NCBI GenBank assembly: GCA_038049695.1
Contig: CP142458.1
Coordinates: 62,033,501 to 62,097,500 of the forward strand
From: Cinnamomum chago
Taxonomy: Eukaryota > Streptophyta > Magnoliopsida > Laurales > Lauraceae
DNA: 64,000 nt
Direction of reading: 5' to 3'
Within the stretch, counting starts at the first letter, position 1; every line of letters begins with the position of its first letter. Below the pieces are notes generated by a model. The model was not told the origin of the DNA and searched no databases. It saw only the letters and a program-made list of their open reading frames with translations. The translations under genes and the position numbers were made by a program. Shown here piece after piece: positions 13,103 to 24,181 of this stretch.

Positions 13103-15783
13103 TGTTACACCTGACCCGAATTAACCATGATTAGTACTAATTAAGTGTGTTTTAGCTAAATTAATTATGTTTAATTGCTAATTATGGTAATTAGTGATTA
13201 TTAGTCTTTATAGACTGAGTTAGTTGAGTTTTTAACCCTGGATAGGTGAGTTGGAGTAGAGTTAACTCGGTTGGGTAGAGTCAAGGGCTTTTTCATAAAT
13301 ATGAACTTTCGCGCATCATTTGCACGTCATCTCAACACCATCGCGTGTATTTCGACGAGTATGTCGATTTTCGTACTAAGTATTTCACCATTTGACTAAC
13401 CATTGAACTAATAAGCCCTCATTATTTGACACAAAATGAGAATGTACTATTTGAGTGGACCTTCTTGCAAAAAAAAAAAAAAACATTTGTCATCCTCACC
13501 CCCTTTAAATACAACCTTATCCCTTCCTTTTCATTTCCTTTTCATTCTTCTCCTCTCTACTCACTACTTCTTCTTCTTCATTCCTCCTTCTCTCTTTCTC
13601 AACCATTAAGAAGAGTTAGTGCATGTGCCTTGGGAGCTAGGGTGACCTCATCATCATCTTCTTCATTTTCCCTTCTTCTTTGTTGACAAGAAATCACCTC
13701 TACCATCTCCCATCTTCTCCAAATTCGGAATCCTTGCAAGAGGTAAGCTTCAAACACCTTTGATTTGTTTCTTTGCATTGGAATAGAGTTAAGAGACTCA
13801 TGATTGTGCATACATGCATGTTCATCCCATTTTCCATGTGTTTATGTGACATTAGGGTTTGTTATTTGGGGATTTTGGGGCTCCTTGAAACAAGTGTGTG
13901 AGAAAGGTTTTGTAAAGCTCATTAGAGGCAAGTATAAGCTTAATTTGGATTTACATCATGTCTTATTCAATGCTTTTATTTCTTAATAAATGGATGGATT
14001 GGAATTGGTTTTATGGTTTATAATTGATGGAATTGGATGGTGGGGATTGTATGTATTGTAAGGGGAGAAGGGATGCTCCATGACTGCAGGTCTGATGTTA
14101 GAAGAAGTGTAGGAAGGAAAGGAGAGGAAATACCATCAGAAATTCCGAATTGGAATTCTGGAATTTCCGGAATGGAATTTTGCAGTGGGCGCTCGAGCGT
14201 GCTAGGGGCCGCTCGAGCGCGCAACCCCTTTGGACACCTCCGCTTGAGTGGATATGGACTCGCTCGAGCAGACCTGAAGCCAAGAATTTTAGGCATTTTG
14301 GGCCCAATTAAAGGGAGTATTAACACTCATAGCCTCAATTAACCCTCCTTAATCCTTCATTAAGTGGATTATGGTGCACACCTTAATTCCATAGGAAATT
14401 AGGAATTGTCGAGACCTTATGACCTTAAAATGGAACCGTTAACCTTAGTAATTGGTCTAATGGATATTTATTAGTCTAATGCTATGCCATGAAGGTTAGT
14501 TGGAAATTCAACATACTTCTCATGAATAGTGACACCTAATGAGACAGTAATACGTTGATCTTCCCAACCTATTTTGTATTGGACGGTGAAAGACTAAAAA
14601 CAATAATTTAGTGTTTGTTAGTAAAAATATCTTGATTTCCTTAAATTATTGCATTTCATATTAGAGTATAATTTCATTCTTGATATCAAATCATACTTAG
14701 TAGATCGATAATATTGTCAGTATTCATTGAGGTCCAATTGTTACAACCAATTAGTAACTTTTGTATTGTATATCCAATTTGGAAATTATTGGAAATGAGG
14801 ATTGAGTAAATAATTTAGTGTATGTGATTATTATTCGATTTGATTATGATTAAATGAAAACAAACTTACTTAAATCCTATTTTTATTCGAATATTATTTG
14901 ATTCGATCGAGTCAACACTACTTTACTTCGACCTTGTGATACCCGACGGGGTTGAACTTGGTCTATTTATTCGAGACTACTGCAGTAAATCATCTGGAGC
15001 ACAGGAACTCCAGACCCAGGTAGCCATTTTGCCTTTGGTCGGGCCGCTGGTGACATTCCAACTAGATTTGCTCTCTTTTGAGAGGATGAGCTTAAGGTAG
15101 TAGCCAAATTAGTATGTTTTCATTATATTTGACTCACAAGCATAAATGATTCGATTTTCGCATAATTTGCTTAGTTGATACACATCATTGACATCTATCA
15201 ATTTAATTGTCTTTAATTCAATTTGAAGCATTATGTACTTCTTTATTTATGCTTATATTTGCTAGATCGTCGTATTGAGATACTACTCTTGGTGTCACAG
15301 TCGCAGGTGCAGCTCCCAGCCCTGGATTAGAAGAGTGGCCAGAACAAGGGCCAGCTTAGATTCTTATTCTTCGGAGCACGAGTTATCCATTTTGGAGATG
15401 TTACAGTTAGTGTGACTAACCCTTTTTGTGTGGGTCATACTTAGTTTATTCTTTTGAGTATACTTTGGTATAGTTATATAGGGTTCTTTCATTGTTCCCT
15501 CTTTTGCAAATCAATATTTATACTTGTATAATTCTTTTGTACCAAACTTAAATGTTTAATTGAACTGAATGAGAAATGATACATTCTGTTAATGAATTAC
15601 AGCTTCCGCTATGTTTAAATGTCATTCATATGTTTTAGTGAGCTAGACTCACATGTGGAATAGTTGTTTTTCTCTCTTTCGTGTGTTGTATATGGCTCGA
15701 GACAGGTACAACATCACGGGAGAACATGTGTCTCACCTCGGGAATTACCCTATGCCATGGTGATTCTGGACCGGGATGTGACA
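13103..15783 (+). repeat. 3' LTR of the gypsy element
   Basis: It begins TGTTACACC and ends GATGTGACA. It matches the 5' LTR closely but carries an extra pyrimidine-rich stretch near 13545-13605 and lacks a GC-rich stretch near 15320. CTCGAG palindromes occur near 14193, 14213 and 14263. Confidence 0.95.
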
Positions 15784-15788
15784 AGATC
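15784..15788. repeat. Right target-site duplication of the gypsy element (AGATC)
   Basis: The bases directly after the terminal ACA of the 3' LTR read AGATC, matching the left flank. The host sequence then continues as ATTGCGGAAACTTA, as in the unoccupied site in unit B. Confidence 0.93.
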
Positions 15789-16494
15789 ATTGCGGAAACT
15801 TAAGAGATAGGGCCATGACCGGCTTGATTGCAATACTGCCATGGGCCGTGGCTTTGCTACCATGGAATTTTTTTTTAAAAGACTACTGTTCCATAAAACC
15901 CACCATATTGTTGTTAAAACAAAAACTCTTTGATTTATACAAGAGAAGAGAGTAATTGGAAAAAGAATTTTTCAAATATAAACATACAAGCTTTTAGGCT
16001 TTCCACAGTTCATGTATATTTTCACCTTCAAAGACCCAAAATGTCATTATAGTGCAAATTCTATAAATTTGATGAGATTAACAATTAAAGTGCAAATTCT
16101 ATAAATTTGATGAGATTAACATAATTATGAGACGAAACCAAAGTACATGCATATTTGCACCTTCAAAGACCCTAGATGACATTGAAGTGCGAGATCTATA
16201 AAATTGATGAGATTGCCATAATATGAGAGAAGCGAGCAACCATTTGCACTGCATGTATGAGACTAATTAAGATTTTTCAGTCCTAGTGTATGATTACCAT
16301 AAAATGATATTAAGAACATGGTGTTCGCAATATATTCACATCGCCAACAATTAGTCCAAATCACTATATATGAGCAATTTAAAATTTTGAAAGATGCCCT
16401 TAATAATGTAAGTATATTAGCATTCCAAGAAGTTAGCATCAATGATGGTTTCCAAATTATCAACACTCCCATGTTCACCAAAATATCCAAACAG
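15784..16494. repeat. Tandem unit A, middle part (non-coding)
   Basis: This is the continuation of unit A after the gypsy element and matches unit B 20834-21500 and unit C 27390-28040. It has its own internal repeats: blocks reading ATAAATTTGATGAGATTA recur at about 30 to 90 base spacing near 16070, 16105 and 16200. A block near 15880-15990 also resembles the block near 3420-3540, an older duplication inside the unit. No gene is evident. Confidence 0.65.
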
Positions 16495-16530
16495 TTGAGA
16501 AAAAGAGGGAGAGCACAAGCCATCTTCATT
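16495..16530. other. Short inverted segment relative to unit B
   Basis: Up to CCAAACAG the sequence follows unit B, near 21490. The next roughly 36 bases are the reverse complement of a segment found in unit B near 22415-22450 (minus-strand reading GATGAAGATGGC then CTCTTTTTCTCAA). The block in between, present in units B and C, is missing here. This marks a local inversion with deletion at the edge of the foreign insertion in unit A. Confidence 0.65.
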
Positions 16531-16539
16531 TCAAGAAGT

Positions 16540-18045
16540 ATCCCCAAATGCATGTAATCATGAAATTAAATGTTATTCTTTGCAATTATATAAAATTAAG
16601 TCTATAAATGCTCATGAAATAATGACCTAATAAACTAATTTTATGGACTTATCAAAGGTCATCCATCGGGCTAAGGCTAAGACCTGAAAGTAAAAAGAGA
16701 GACCCAAAAACCCACCACTTTGTGCCGAAGGATAAAATACCTAACTGGGAAGAGCCCAAAGTAGATGCGCTGCACTGATCTTCTTTTTAATTAATAGCTG
16801 AGGCATGACGATGCAAGCTTTAGGCTAAAGAGAGAGTTTGGGAGAGACCGATAGTGGCAGTGGAAACAAACAATAAATAATCAAGAGAAACCAGCATTTC
16901 ATTCCTTCAAAAGAAAAGTGGAAAGAAAGTCAAGGACCAGCCCACAGCCCGGGCAAAATCACTAACAAATCACTTGGGAACATCAGAGACCGGAGGAACA
17001 GGCTCGTCAGCAGGGGAGTGACCTTCACCCCCGACCACGCCAGAGGGCGATGCAACTTCGTCGACCTGGGGCTGAGCTTGGGACTCAATAAGCAGCGGCG
17101 GGGGTGAAGCCTTCTTAGACTGAGCTACGTATTTGGCCCAGAGATGGGAATCCTCCTGTACGCCGGCGTCTCCGAGACCTACGTCGTAGCCTCGCTTGAA
17201 CACGAGGACCTTGATCTGCTCGACATGCTGCAAATAAAGTGCTTTGATTTCCTCAAACTGAGCGTCCTTCAACCTCTCTATAGACTCTCTCATCTCCTCT
17301 TCTGCCTCGGCCTGCCTAGAAAGGAGAGCCTCGAGCTTCATCTCGGTCGCAGTAAGGCGGCTCTTAGCCGCGACCGCCTGAGCTTCCGCAATCTTCAAAG
17401 CCTTGGAGGAGGCATCGGCATTGGATTCAGCTAAACGCCGAGCATCCTTTGAATCCGTAAGCTCCTTTTCTAGGTCCTCCACCCGCTTCTGGAATTTCTC
17501 CAAATTACGATCGGAGATAGTGAACCATTTTTGGAGCCCCTGCAAGTAGGGAGAAAGATTGTTAGGAGGACCTCAAATGAAAAAGGTCAAATAATCAGAA
17601 GCCAACCTACCAGAAGGCATTGCTGAACTCCTGTGGACAGGAGCTCATGACTAGGCAAAGCATCGTGCAGGTTCATGTCAGAAGGGCAAAGGGCGGACTT
17701 GCCCACAGTTAGTGCCAAGGACGGGGACCCAGAAATCCCCTCACCCAAAGATGGATTTGGATCTCGGAAGGGTCCGAGCGAATCCTTCCGTCCCGAGGAA
17801 GAACTTGGGGCCAGGGGAGGCAGGCAATCATCCAACCACATGGATAGGGAGTTGGCGTCGTCAGCAGGCTTGGCAGAGTGTTTGCCCTTAGCCTTTCGCA
17901 TGCACAGATCATGATGGAGCTCTGGGGCAGGCCTTTTGCCAAGTGTAGACGAGGGGCCAGAGGGAGGAACCTTGCCAACTCCAGAGGTTGGAAGATCACC
18001 GAGGCTGTCAAAGAGCTTCTTCGATTTGCGCCGCCGAGACACGGC
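16540..18045 (-). mobile_element. Foreign segment inserted in zinc-finger copy A, coiled-coil-coding
   Basis: Unit B and unit A agree up to about 18046 (TTGCATGGGGACATG) and then differ completely, until unit-type sequence returns near 16530. The segment is more GC-rich than its surroundings and codes on the minus strand for a Ser/Pro-rich region, then, after a short intron, a long coiled coil. This layout resembles the C-terminal part of the plant family often named putative gypsy-type transposon protein (Transposase_28); that match is from memory. No terminal repeats or target duplication are obvious, so the ends are approximate. Confidence 0.55.
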
Positions 18046-18735
18046 TTGCATGGGGACATGCTGCTTCTTCCCACCCGTCAAATGAGGCACACTGTTGCAC
18101 TGTTCACCATGGAGGATGGGTTGCTTGCCCGCAACGTTTTGCGGTTTACTCTGCTGCCGGTTTGCAGTCACCCCACCACCGCTGACTTGCTTAGCTGGCT
18201 TTTTAGGGTTGTGAGGCTTGTGAGGAGGTGGATAGGAGGAAGCAGAAGCAGAAGCCTTGTTATTACTGCCTCCAGGTTTCATTGCTATTACTAGTCTCTC
18301 ACCTTTGGCTTTGTGCTTCATCCCCCCTTGAAGAGAGAATTGCTCGCCCTGCCTTCGCATCGCCACGTCCCTCTCATACGCGAGATCCCTCCTGACTTCC
18401 TCTTCGAGCTCGTGCTTTCTCAGGAGGATCTCGGAAGCTATGATCTCTTCTCGAATGCGCTCCTTCTCCATCTCTCTTGGAAGAGCTCCTCTTGAAGGGA
18501 TCATTGGGTTCTGCAACTGACCAGGCCTTCCGAGATTGGGACCAGAATAACCAGCTAGGAATCGAGACAAAGAAGAAGCAGGAAAAATGATATGAAAGCA
18601 TAGAGAAATCAGTATCTGATCTTCCTACAGTGAAGAAATCAAAGAAAAATAAAAAGAAATGAGAGAGAGACCTTGTAGAGCTTGAGCCGAGAAACGGGCA
18701 TGACGATCATCTCCTGCTCTGAACTTGAATTCCAT
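16970..18735 (-). CDS. Chimeric zinc-finger-family protein, copy A, fused to a coiled-coil tail
   Basis: The model has three exons on the minus strand: 18672-18735, 17611-18554 and 16970-17539, about 525 residues. Exon 1 encodes MEFKFRAGDDRHARFSAQALQ. Intron 1 ends at a pyrimidine-rich TTCCTAG acceptor, giving ALQ-AGYSGPNLG. Residues about 55-90 form the charged helix of this family (REEIIASEILLRK). The finger region, near residue 170, is degenerate: the expected C-x2-C pair is lost. From about residue 192 the sequence is foreign (SRRRKSKKLFDSLG onward), followed by a coiled coil in exon 3 near residues 350-440. The donor CTG|GTAGGT and acceptor TTGCAG|GGG keep the frame open across the fusion. 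Exon structure is inferred, and expression is unknown. The first part is host family; the tail is probably transposon-derived. Confidence 0.55.
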
Positions 18736-19265
18736 GGGAATTGAACTGAAATGAGACTAGTCGAGAAATACAATCTAGAAAGTAGAAATGAAGATCTTGA
18801 AATTTGTGGGTGAGAGATAGGGGTGCAGGCCTTTGAGGAAAGTAAAGGAATAGTGGTAACAAAGCAAATGATTTTCATTGGCTCATGCCTTCTTCCTTTT
18901 TGGGAAGAGTCCATTCAGCAAAAATTTCTCGCTGTATCAAATGAAACTACCCAATTTCTTCTCACTAACAAAGCAAATGATTTTCATTGGCTCCTGCCTT
19001 CTTTCTTTTTGGGAAGAGTCCATTCAGCAAAAATTTCTCACAGTATCAAATGAAACTACCCAATTTCTTCTCACTTCCCTCTTAGAAATACCTTTTTCAT
19101 TTTACTGTCGTCTAGCCCAAATCTTAGAATAAGAGAATTAGATGCATTTTCTTTTTACTGGAAATTAGAATCATTGAAATGCGTATATGTCTGTTTAATG
19201 AAATGACTAAATTTTAGTTTAATATAAATTGGCACTACATAAAATTGAGCTGGTATAAAGATATA
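18736..19265 (-). promoter_or_regulatory. Upstream region of zinc-finger copy A
   Basis: This block matches the upstream regions of copies B (23712-24120), C (29892-30150) and D (37701-38090), including GATTTTCATTGGCTC and the AAATTTGTGGGTGAG leader. A segment of about 97 bases (GCAAATGATTTTCATTGGCT through CCAATTTCTTCTCACT) is present twice, near 18866 and 18973. It is the likely promoter and 5' leader; no clear TATA box was placed. Confidence 0.45.
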
Positions 19266-19785
19266 ACTAGCACAATGACTTGTGGACTGTCCTAGGGGTG
19301 GGACCTACCTCTGATTTTCAAAGACTATGATGACACGTGTTTTGGATGCTTGGTGTGCATACGCATTGTGAATAGGTGAATATTTTTCAATTAGAATAAA
19401 CTGAAAATATTAATTTCTATATTTCTATAGTTTTGTAGCCCAAGGAATACACAAAGTTGTATCATACAAAACTACACAAGAAGCAATTGAGAATCCAACG
19501 GCTTTGAAGATTGGGGTTCATGTGAAAGATGCAGAAGAATACGAGCACATTCATAAAAATGCAGAGAATGTGTATCTACTATCCTACTATTCAATTTCTT
19601 CAAACATGAACTAGTCCTAAAACTATAGATTAGTCAAAACCAGCATAAAGGCACACCAAATGAAACATGTTACAGAAAGATCATAAAGGAAGCAAATCAA
19701 TGGGCTAAGAAGCTATGACTAATCAGTATCTAATGATTATTATACCCTGTCCTGTTAGGCAGTGTCCTTTGTTTTTCCCAGCAGC

Positions 19786-20333
19786 TAGGGGTGAGCGTCT
19801 GTCTAACGAACCGAAATTTCGAACCGAACCGAACCGAAATTTTTTATTTGGTTCTGTTATACGGCTAAATTGGTTAGGTTGGGTTAAGATTTACAGCAAA
19901 TTTGGATAATATAGTTCGGTTAGATTTTGGATTTTTTTTCACCAAATTAACCGAATTAACCGGATTTATTAATATACATATAAAAGTTTATATTTTAGAT
20001 ATATAAAATATATAAACTCTTAAGGCTAATAAACTGTTGAATACTTGGCTTTAATATCTTTTTTATTTTGGATATTTAGAATTTGCTAGTTGTCTATATT
20101 TTGAGTTTTTTTATTATAGAAATGTTCCCAATAAATTTGGGCCCCATAACAAAGGCCAACATATGGCCTTTCGACCGAATTGACCGAAATTTAACCCAAA
20201 TATTTTCGGTTCGGTCGAATTCGGTTACAACTCATAATTCGGTTGGTTCGGTTGAGAATTTATTCGACCCAAATATTTCGATTCTTTGAAAATTTCAACC
20301 AAACCGACCGAACCGACTGAATACTCACCCCTA
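19786..20333. mobile_element. hAT-type MITE in unit B
   Basis: The element is 548 bp with terminal inverted repeats TAGGGGTGAG / CTCACCCCTA. It is flanked by an exact 8-bp duplication CCAGCAGC (19778-19785 and 20334-20341). The other units lack it at this site (for example CCCAGAAGCTACAGAAC near 26874). Its subterminal regions are rich in CCGAAC and CGGTT motifs. It has no coding capacity, and 8-bp duplications point to hAT mobilisation. Confidence 0.92.
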
Positions 20334-21776
20334 CCAGCAGCTACAGAACAGATTCATCGTCCACAACTGGAAGAATCATTGATGCATCCAGATGAGCTTA
20401 ACCATCTAATTAGTAACCTGCAACCAGATGACCTGAGCAGCTATTAACATTCAACAAGATCAAGTAACCGCGAATTGAACAATCAATAGCATGTGCATGA
20501 TTTTCCAGAGGAAGCTTCTCTTGAGCATGGTAAACTTTGTGGAAGCATGACTCGATGTTGATGGGTCCAATCAACAAAACCTAAAAGATGGAAGAGCTGA
20601 AAATGATGCTGCTGACCATTGTTTAAGTGAAAATTTTAAAAAGGCTACATTCGTGTAAAATTCACCCTACTTCTACAAACAGAACTTCTTCCAATTGTAT
20701 AAGAGAAAAGAGTAACCGAAAAGAGAATAATTCAATTCTAAACATTCAAACTAACCATTATCTCTTCTAACAAACCATTCCCACTATCTACTCATAGGGT
20801 CTCTAACACCCTCCCATCACAAAATGGCGATGAGATCATTGCGGAAACTTATGAGATAGGGCCATGACTGGCTTGAATGCAAGATAGCTATGGGCCGTGG
20901 CTTTGCTGCCATGAGAATTTTTTTAAAAAGACTACAGCTCCATAAAACCCACCATATTGTTGTTAAAACAAAAACTCTTTGATTTACACAAGAGAAGAGA
21001 GTAACTGGAAAAAGAATGATTCAAATGTAAACATACAAGCTTTTAGGCTTTCCACAGTTCATGTATATTTTCACCTTCAAAGACCCAAAGTGTCATTAAA
21101 GTGCAAATTCTATAAATTTGATGAGATTAACATAATTATGAGACGAAACCAAAGTATATGCATATTTGCACCTTCAAAGACCCTAGATGACATTGAAGTG
21201 CAAGATCTATAAAATTGATGAGATTGCCATAATATGAGAGAAGAAGCGAGCAACCATTTGCACTGCATGTATGAGATTAATTAACATTTCCCAGTTCCAG
21301 TGTATGATTACCATAAAATGATATTAAGAACATGGTATTCGCATCGCCAACAATTAGGTCCAAATCACTATAAATGAGCAATTTAAAATTTTGAAAGATG
21401 CCCTTAATAATGTAAGTATATTAGCATTCCAAGAAGTTAGCATCAATGATGGTTTCCAAATTATCAGCACTCCCATGTTCACCAAAATATCCAAACAGAA
21501 CTATTTGTTAATGTTTTGTTGAGAATATAACTAATTCAATTTGTCGATTTATGAGGGACTTATTAAACGTAAAATTGAAAAAAAATAAGCCAATACCATG
21601 TGACAAACATAGAACTAAAGAATTTAGTAATTCTAGCAAATTAACTGTAATGGGAATTGCAGATTGATTATATGAACTGAAATATTGAATAGCCATGAAT
21701 TTGGCGAATCTAGCATGGGAACTGAGCAAATAGACTTCAACTGAACCAACGTAACAGCCATTGACCACAGTAGACT

Positions 21777-21791
21777 CTGTGTGTGTGTGTG

Positions 21792-21845
<54 letters not shown>
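21777..21845. repeat. GT and GA microsatellite in unit B
   Basis: A short (GT)n run is followed by (GA)n of about 50 bases. The same position in unit C (near 28294-28336) has a shorter GA run, so the repeat predates the unit duplication and has changed length since. Confidence 0.95.
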
Positions 21846-21848
<3 letters not shown>

Positions 21849-22145
21849 CAATTTTAATAATTTTTTGTGCCAAGGATTCTATAAAATACGGATAATTTAA
21901 ACTTCAAAATTATGATTACATACATGAATTATGATTACCATAGCTAATGCCATGAAAATGGCAATCCACCTAAAACCACTTCCACTACTAATTTGTGGAT
22001 GAATGGATGATATATCTAAAAAAGATCAGAAGAAAATCCACAAATCAGAAGATCTGATGAAAATATGCAAAGCAGACCACAATTGTCATGATACTAGAGC
22101 ATCAAAAAAAAAAAAAAAAAACTGCAAACGTGGTGCTTAAACATC

Positions 22146-22343
22146 CTAGTCAAACAAAGATAGAGATTCTATCTCCTTAGCCCAACACTTAGAAGTTCCC
22201 CCTGCAAAGTTGAAGCCAACAGCAAGCACAACGCAAGACGTCTCTCCACCTACTGCTATTTTGTCAGTCTCATCACTTGGAGCCTCCCTTCTTTCAGCCA
22301 TCTCTTCTGTGGATGGTACCCAATCCCTTGTTTGTGATGCCAC
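22146..22343 (-). pseudogene. Terminal-exon remnant of zinc-finger copy B
   Basis: The 65-codon open segment contains VPSTEEMAERREA, which matches VPSTEEVANRMED near the C-terminus of the gene D protein. It lies about 450 bases downstream of the stop of copy B on the same strand, with non-homologous sequence between. It is best read as the original 3' coding end, now stranded behind the shortened coding region, although it could still be spliced in. The unit C equivalent is near 28630-28830. Confidence 0.55.
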
Positions 22344-22724
22344 AATTTCCTCATCTTGCTTTCCAATGCTCTGCTTCCCCTCTTACCACTTTCACTACCT
22401 TCCCATTGACAAGATGAAGATGGCTTTGTGCTCCCCCTCTTTTCTCAACTGTTAGTTTGAGAAAAGGTCTCTCTCAAATTAGAGTAAACAAAGGAAAGAA
22501 ATGTAATTCCAAGATTGAATTAGGGCTGTTGGATGTAAAATGCAAGATGGGCAATGCAAAATCTAATGGATTGGATTGATGTGCTTACATTACATGATAC
22601 TTCAAATAAAAACTTACAACCCACTGGGCTAAGTGCCACTCCCAAACAATCCACTCACTCATATGTTACTATGTAACCAGGAAAACAACCCACACCTATG
22701 CATATTTGGCAAAGTCAAGCCCAA

Positions 22725-22727
<3 letters not shown>

Positions 22728-22771
<44 letters not shown>
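22728..22771. repeat. AT microsatellite
   Basis: A (TA)n run of about 40 bases lies just downstream of the stop codon of copy B. Unit C has only a short ATATATAT at the matching place (near 29232). Confidence 0.95.
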
Positions 22772-22795
22772 CAAAAGCCCAATATTTCTGCATTA

Positions 22796-23711
22796 TTATT
22801 TCTTAACACCAACTTGGGGCTTCCCCTTGGCCTTGTTATTGCCATTGCCATTGCCACCAGGCTTATTTGGTTTTTGTGCCCTCGCTGCAGTTCCCGATGA
22901 CGCCACCACCCTATTCTTGCCCGGCTTAACCTGTACCACCACTTTCACCTTCACATCAGCTCCACCTTTCCCATTTCCCTTATTCGCTGAAGCCTTGTGC
23001 TCTTGCATGGGGACATGCTGCTTCTTCCCACCCATCAAATGAGGCACACTGTTGCACTTGACTTTGCAATGTTCACCATGGAGGATGTGTTGCTTGCCCA
23101 CAATGTTGTGCGGTTTACTCTGCTGCCGGTTGGTAGTCACCCCACCACCGCTGACTTGCTTAGCTGGCATTTTAGGCTTGTAAGGCTTGTGAGGAGGTGG
23201 GTAGGAGGAAGCAGAAGCCTTGTTATTACTGCCTCCAGGTTTCATTGCTATTACTAGTCCCTCCCCTTGGGCTTTGTGCTTCATCCCCGCTTGAAGAGAG
23301 AATTGCTCGCTCTGCCTTCGCAGCGCCACCTCCCTCTCATACGCGAGATCCCTCCTGACTTCCTCTTCGAGCTCGCGCTTTCTCAGGAGGATCTCGGAAG
23401 CTATGATCTCTTCTCGAATGAGCTCCTTCTCCACCTCTCTTGGAAGAGCTCCTCTTGAAGGGATCATTGGGTTCTGCAACTGACCAGGCCTTCCGAGATT
23501 GGGAACAGAATAACCAGCTAGGAATCGAGACAAAGAAGAAGCAGGAAAAATGATATAAAAGCATAGAGAAATCAGGATCTGATCTTCCTACAGTGATGAA
23601 ATCAAATCAAAGAAAGAGAAATGAAAGAAAGAAAGAGAGAGAGAGACCTTGTCGAGCTTGAGCCGGGAAGCGGGCATGGCGATCATCTCCTGCTCTGGAC
23701 CTGAATTCCAT
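22796..23711 (-). CDS. Zinc-finger-family protein, copy B (shortened, open)
   Basis: The two-exon model (23648-23711 and 22796-23517) encodes about 261 residues with no internal stop. Exon 1 starts MEFRSRAGDDRHARFPAQ. The intron ends at TTCCTAG and joins to AGYSVPNLGRPGQL. A charged helix follows near residues 50-90 (IREEIIASEILLRKRELEEE), then a basic Pro-rich linker. Near residues 166-190 there is one degenerate U1-type finger: HCKVKCNS and GGKKQH remain, but the first Cys of the C-x2-C pair is Gly. The last 70 residues are Lys/Gly-rich (end GKPQVGVKK). Compared with gene D the multi-finger part is missing. I infer a nuclear, possibly RNA-binding protein by family resemblance; the finger may not bind zinc. 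Exon boundaries rest on frame and splice signals shared with copies A and C. Confidence 0.65.
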
Positions 23712-24181
23712 GGGAACTGAACTGAAATGAGACGAGTCGAGAAATACAGTAGAAATGAAGATCTTGAAATTTGTGGGTGAGAAATAGGGGTGCAACTGTG
23801 CAAGTGCAGGCATTTGAGGAAAGCAAGGAATAGTGGTACGAAGACCAGGCTGTCTGGAAACGAAGCAAATGATTTTCATTGGCTCCTGCCTTCTTTCTTT
23901 TTGGTAAGAGTACTTTCGGCAAAAATTTCTCACAGTATAAAATGAAACTACCCAATTTCTTCTCACCTTCCTCTTAGAAATACTTTTTCATTTTACTGGA
24001 AATTAGAATCATTGAAATGCGTGTATGTCTGACTAATGAAACATGACTAAATTTTAGTTGAATATGAATAGGCACTATGTAAAATTGAGCTGGGATAAAA
24101 ATATGATTAGAATTTATAAACATGTTATATATTTTACACATCATTTTTTAGTATTTTAAATGTAGAAAAGAGTATAGTTTA
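23712..24181 (-). promoter_or_regulatory. Upstream region of zinc-finger copy B
   Basis: It is homologous to the leaders of copies A, C and D and contains GATTTTCATTGGCTCCTGCC near 23870. It is the likely promoter and 5' leader. No distinct core promoter element could be placed. Confidence 0.4.

Larger units (their letters stand above)
3622..15783 (+). mobile_element. Ty3/gypsy LTR retrotransposon, chromovirus-like (Del/Tekay type suspected), broken
   Basis: The element has two LTRs of about 2.68 kb, a primer-binding site resembling initiator-Met, gag with two CCHC knuckles, then protease, reverse transcriptase, RNase H and integrase, and a purine tract before the 3' LTR. It is flanked by a 5-bp duplication (AGATC). 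Gene order and RT motifs (for example [11 protein letters not shown]) fit Ty3/gypsy; the long LTRs and the integrase tail suggest the Del/Tekay branch. The coding region is broken in at least half a dozen places and holds a separate 2-kb insertion. The LTRs differ by a few percent by eye, which suggests an insertion age of a few million years, uncalibrated. Confidence 0.95.
19266..24181. repeat. Tandem unit B of the zinc-finger cluster
   Basis: The unit begins with ACTTGTGGACTGTCC and ends just after AAATTGAGCTGGGATAAA. It holds the full set of shared blocks: downstream non-coding part (19266-22140), a terminal-exon remnant (22146-22343), the coding region of copy B and its upstream leader. 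It keeps GATGAGATCATTGCGG intact near 20831, the site occupied by the gypsy element in unit A. Confidence 0.75.

Noticed and set aside
18374-18601. Alternative frame (ending SQEGSRV) of copies A and B as the true protein
   Set aside because: It is open in both copies, but using the TTCCTAG acceptor gives a longer frame with the family helix (REEIIASEILLRK); the alternative stops early and lacks any domain.
21508-21873. Secreted or membrane protein with a Ser/Leu-rich segment in unit B
   Set aside because: The Ser/Leu stretch is a translation of the GA microsatellite.
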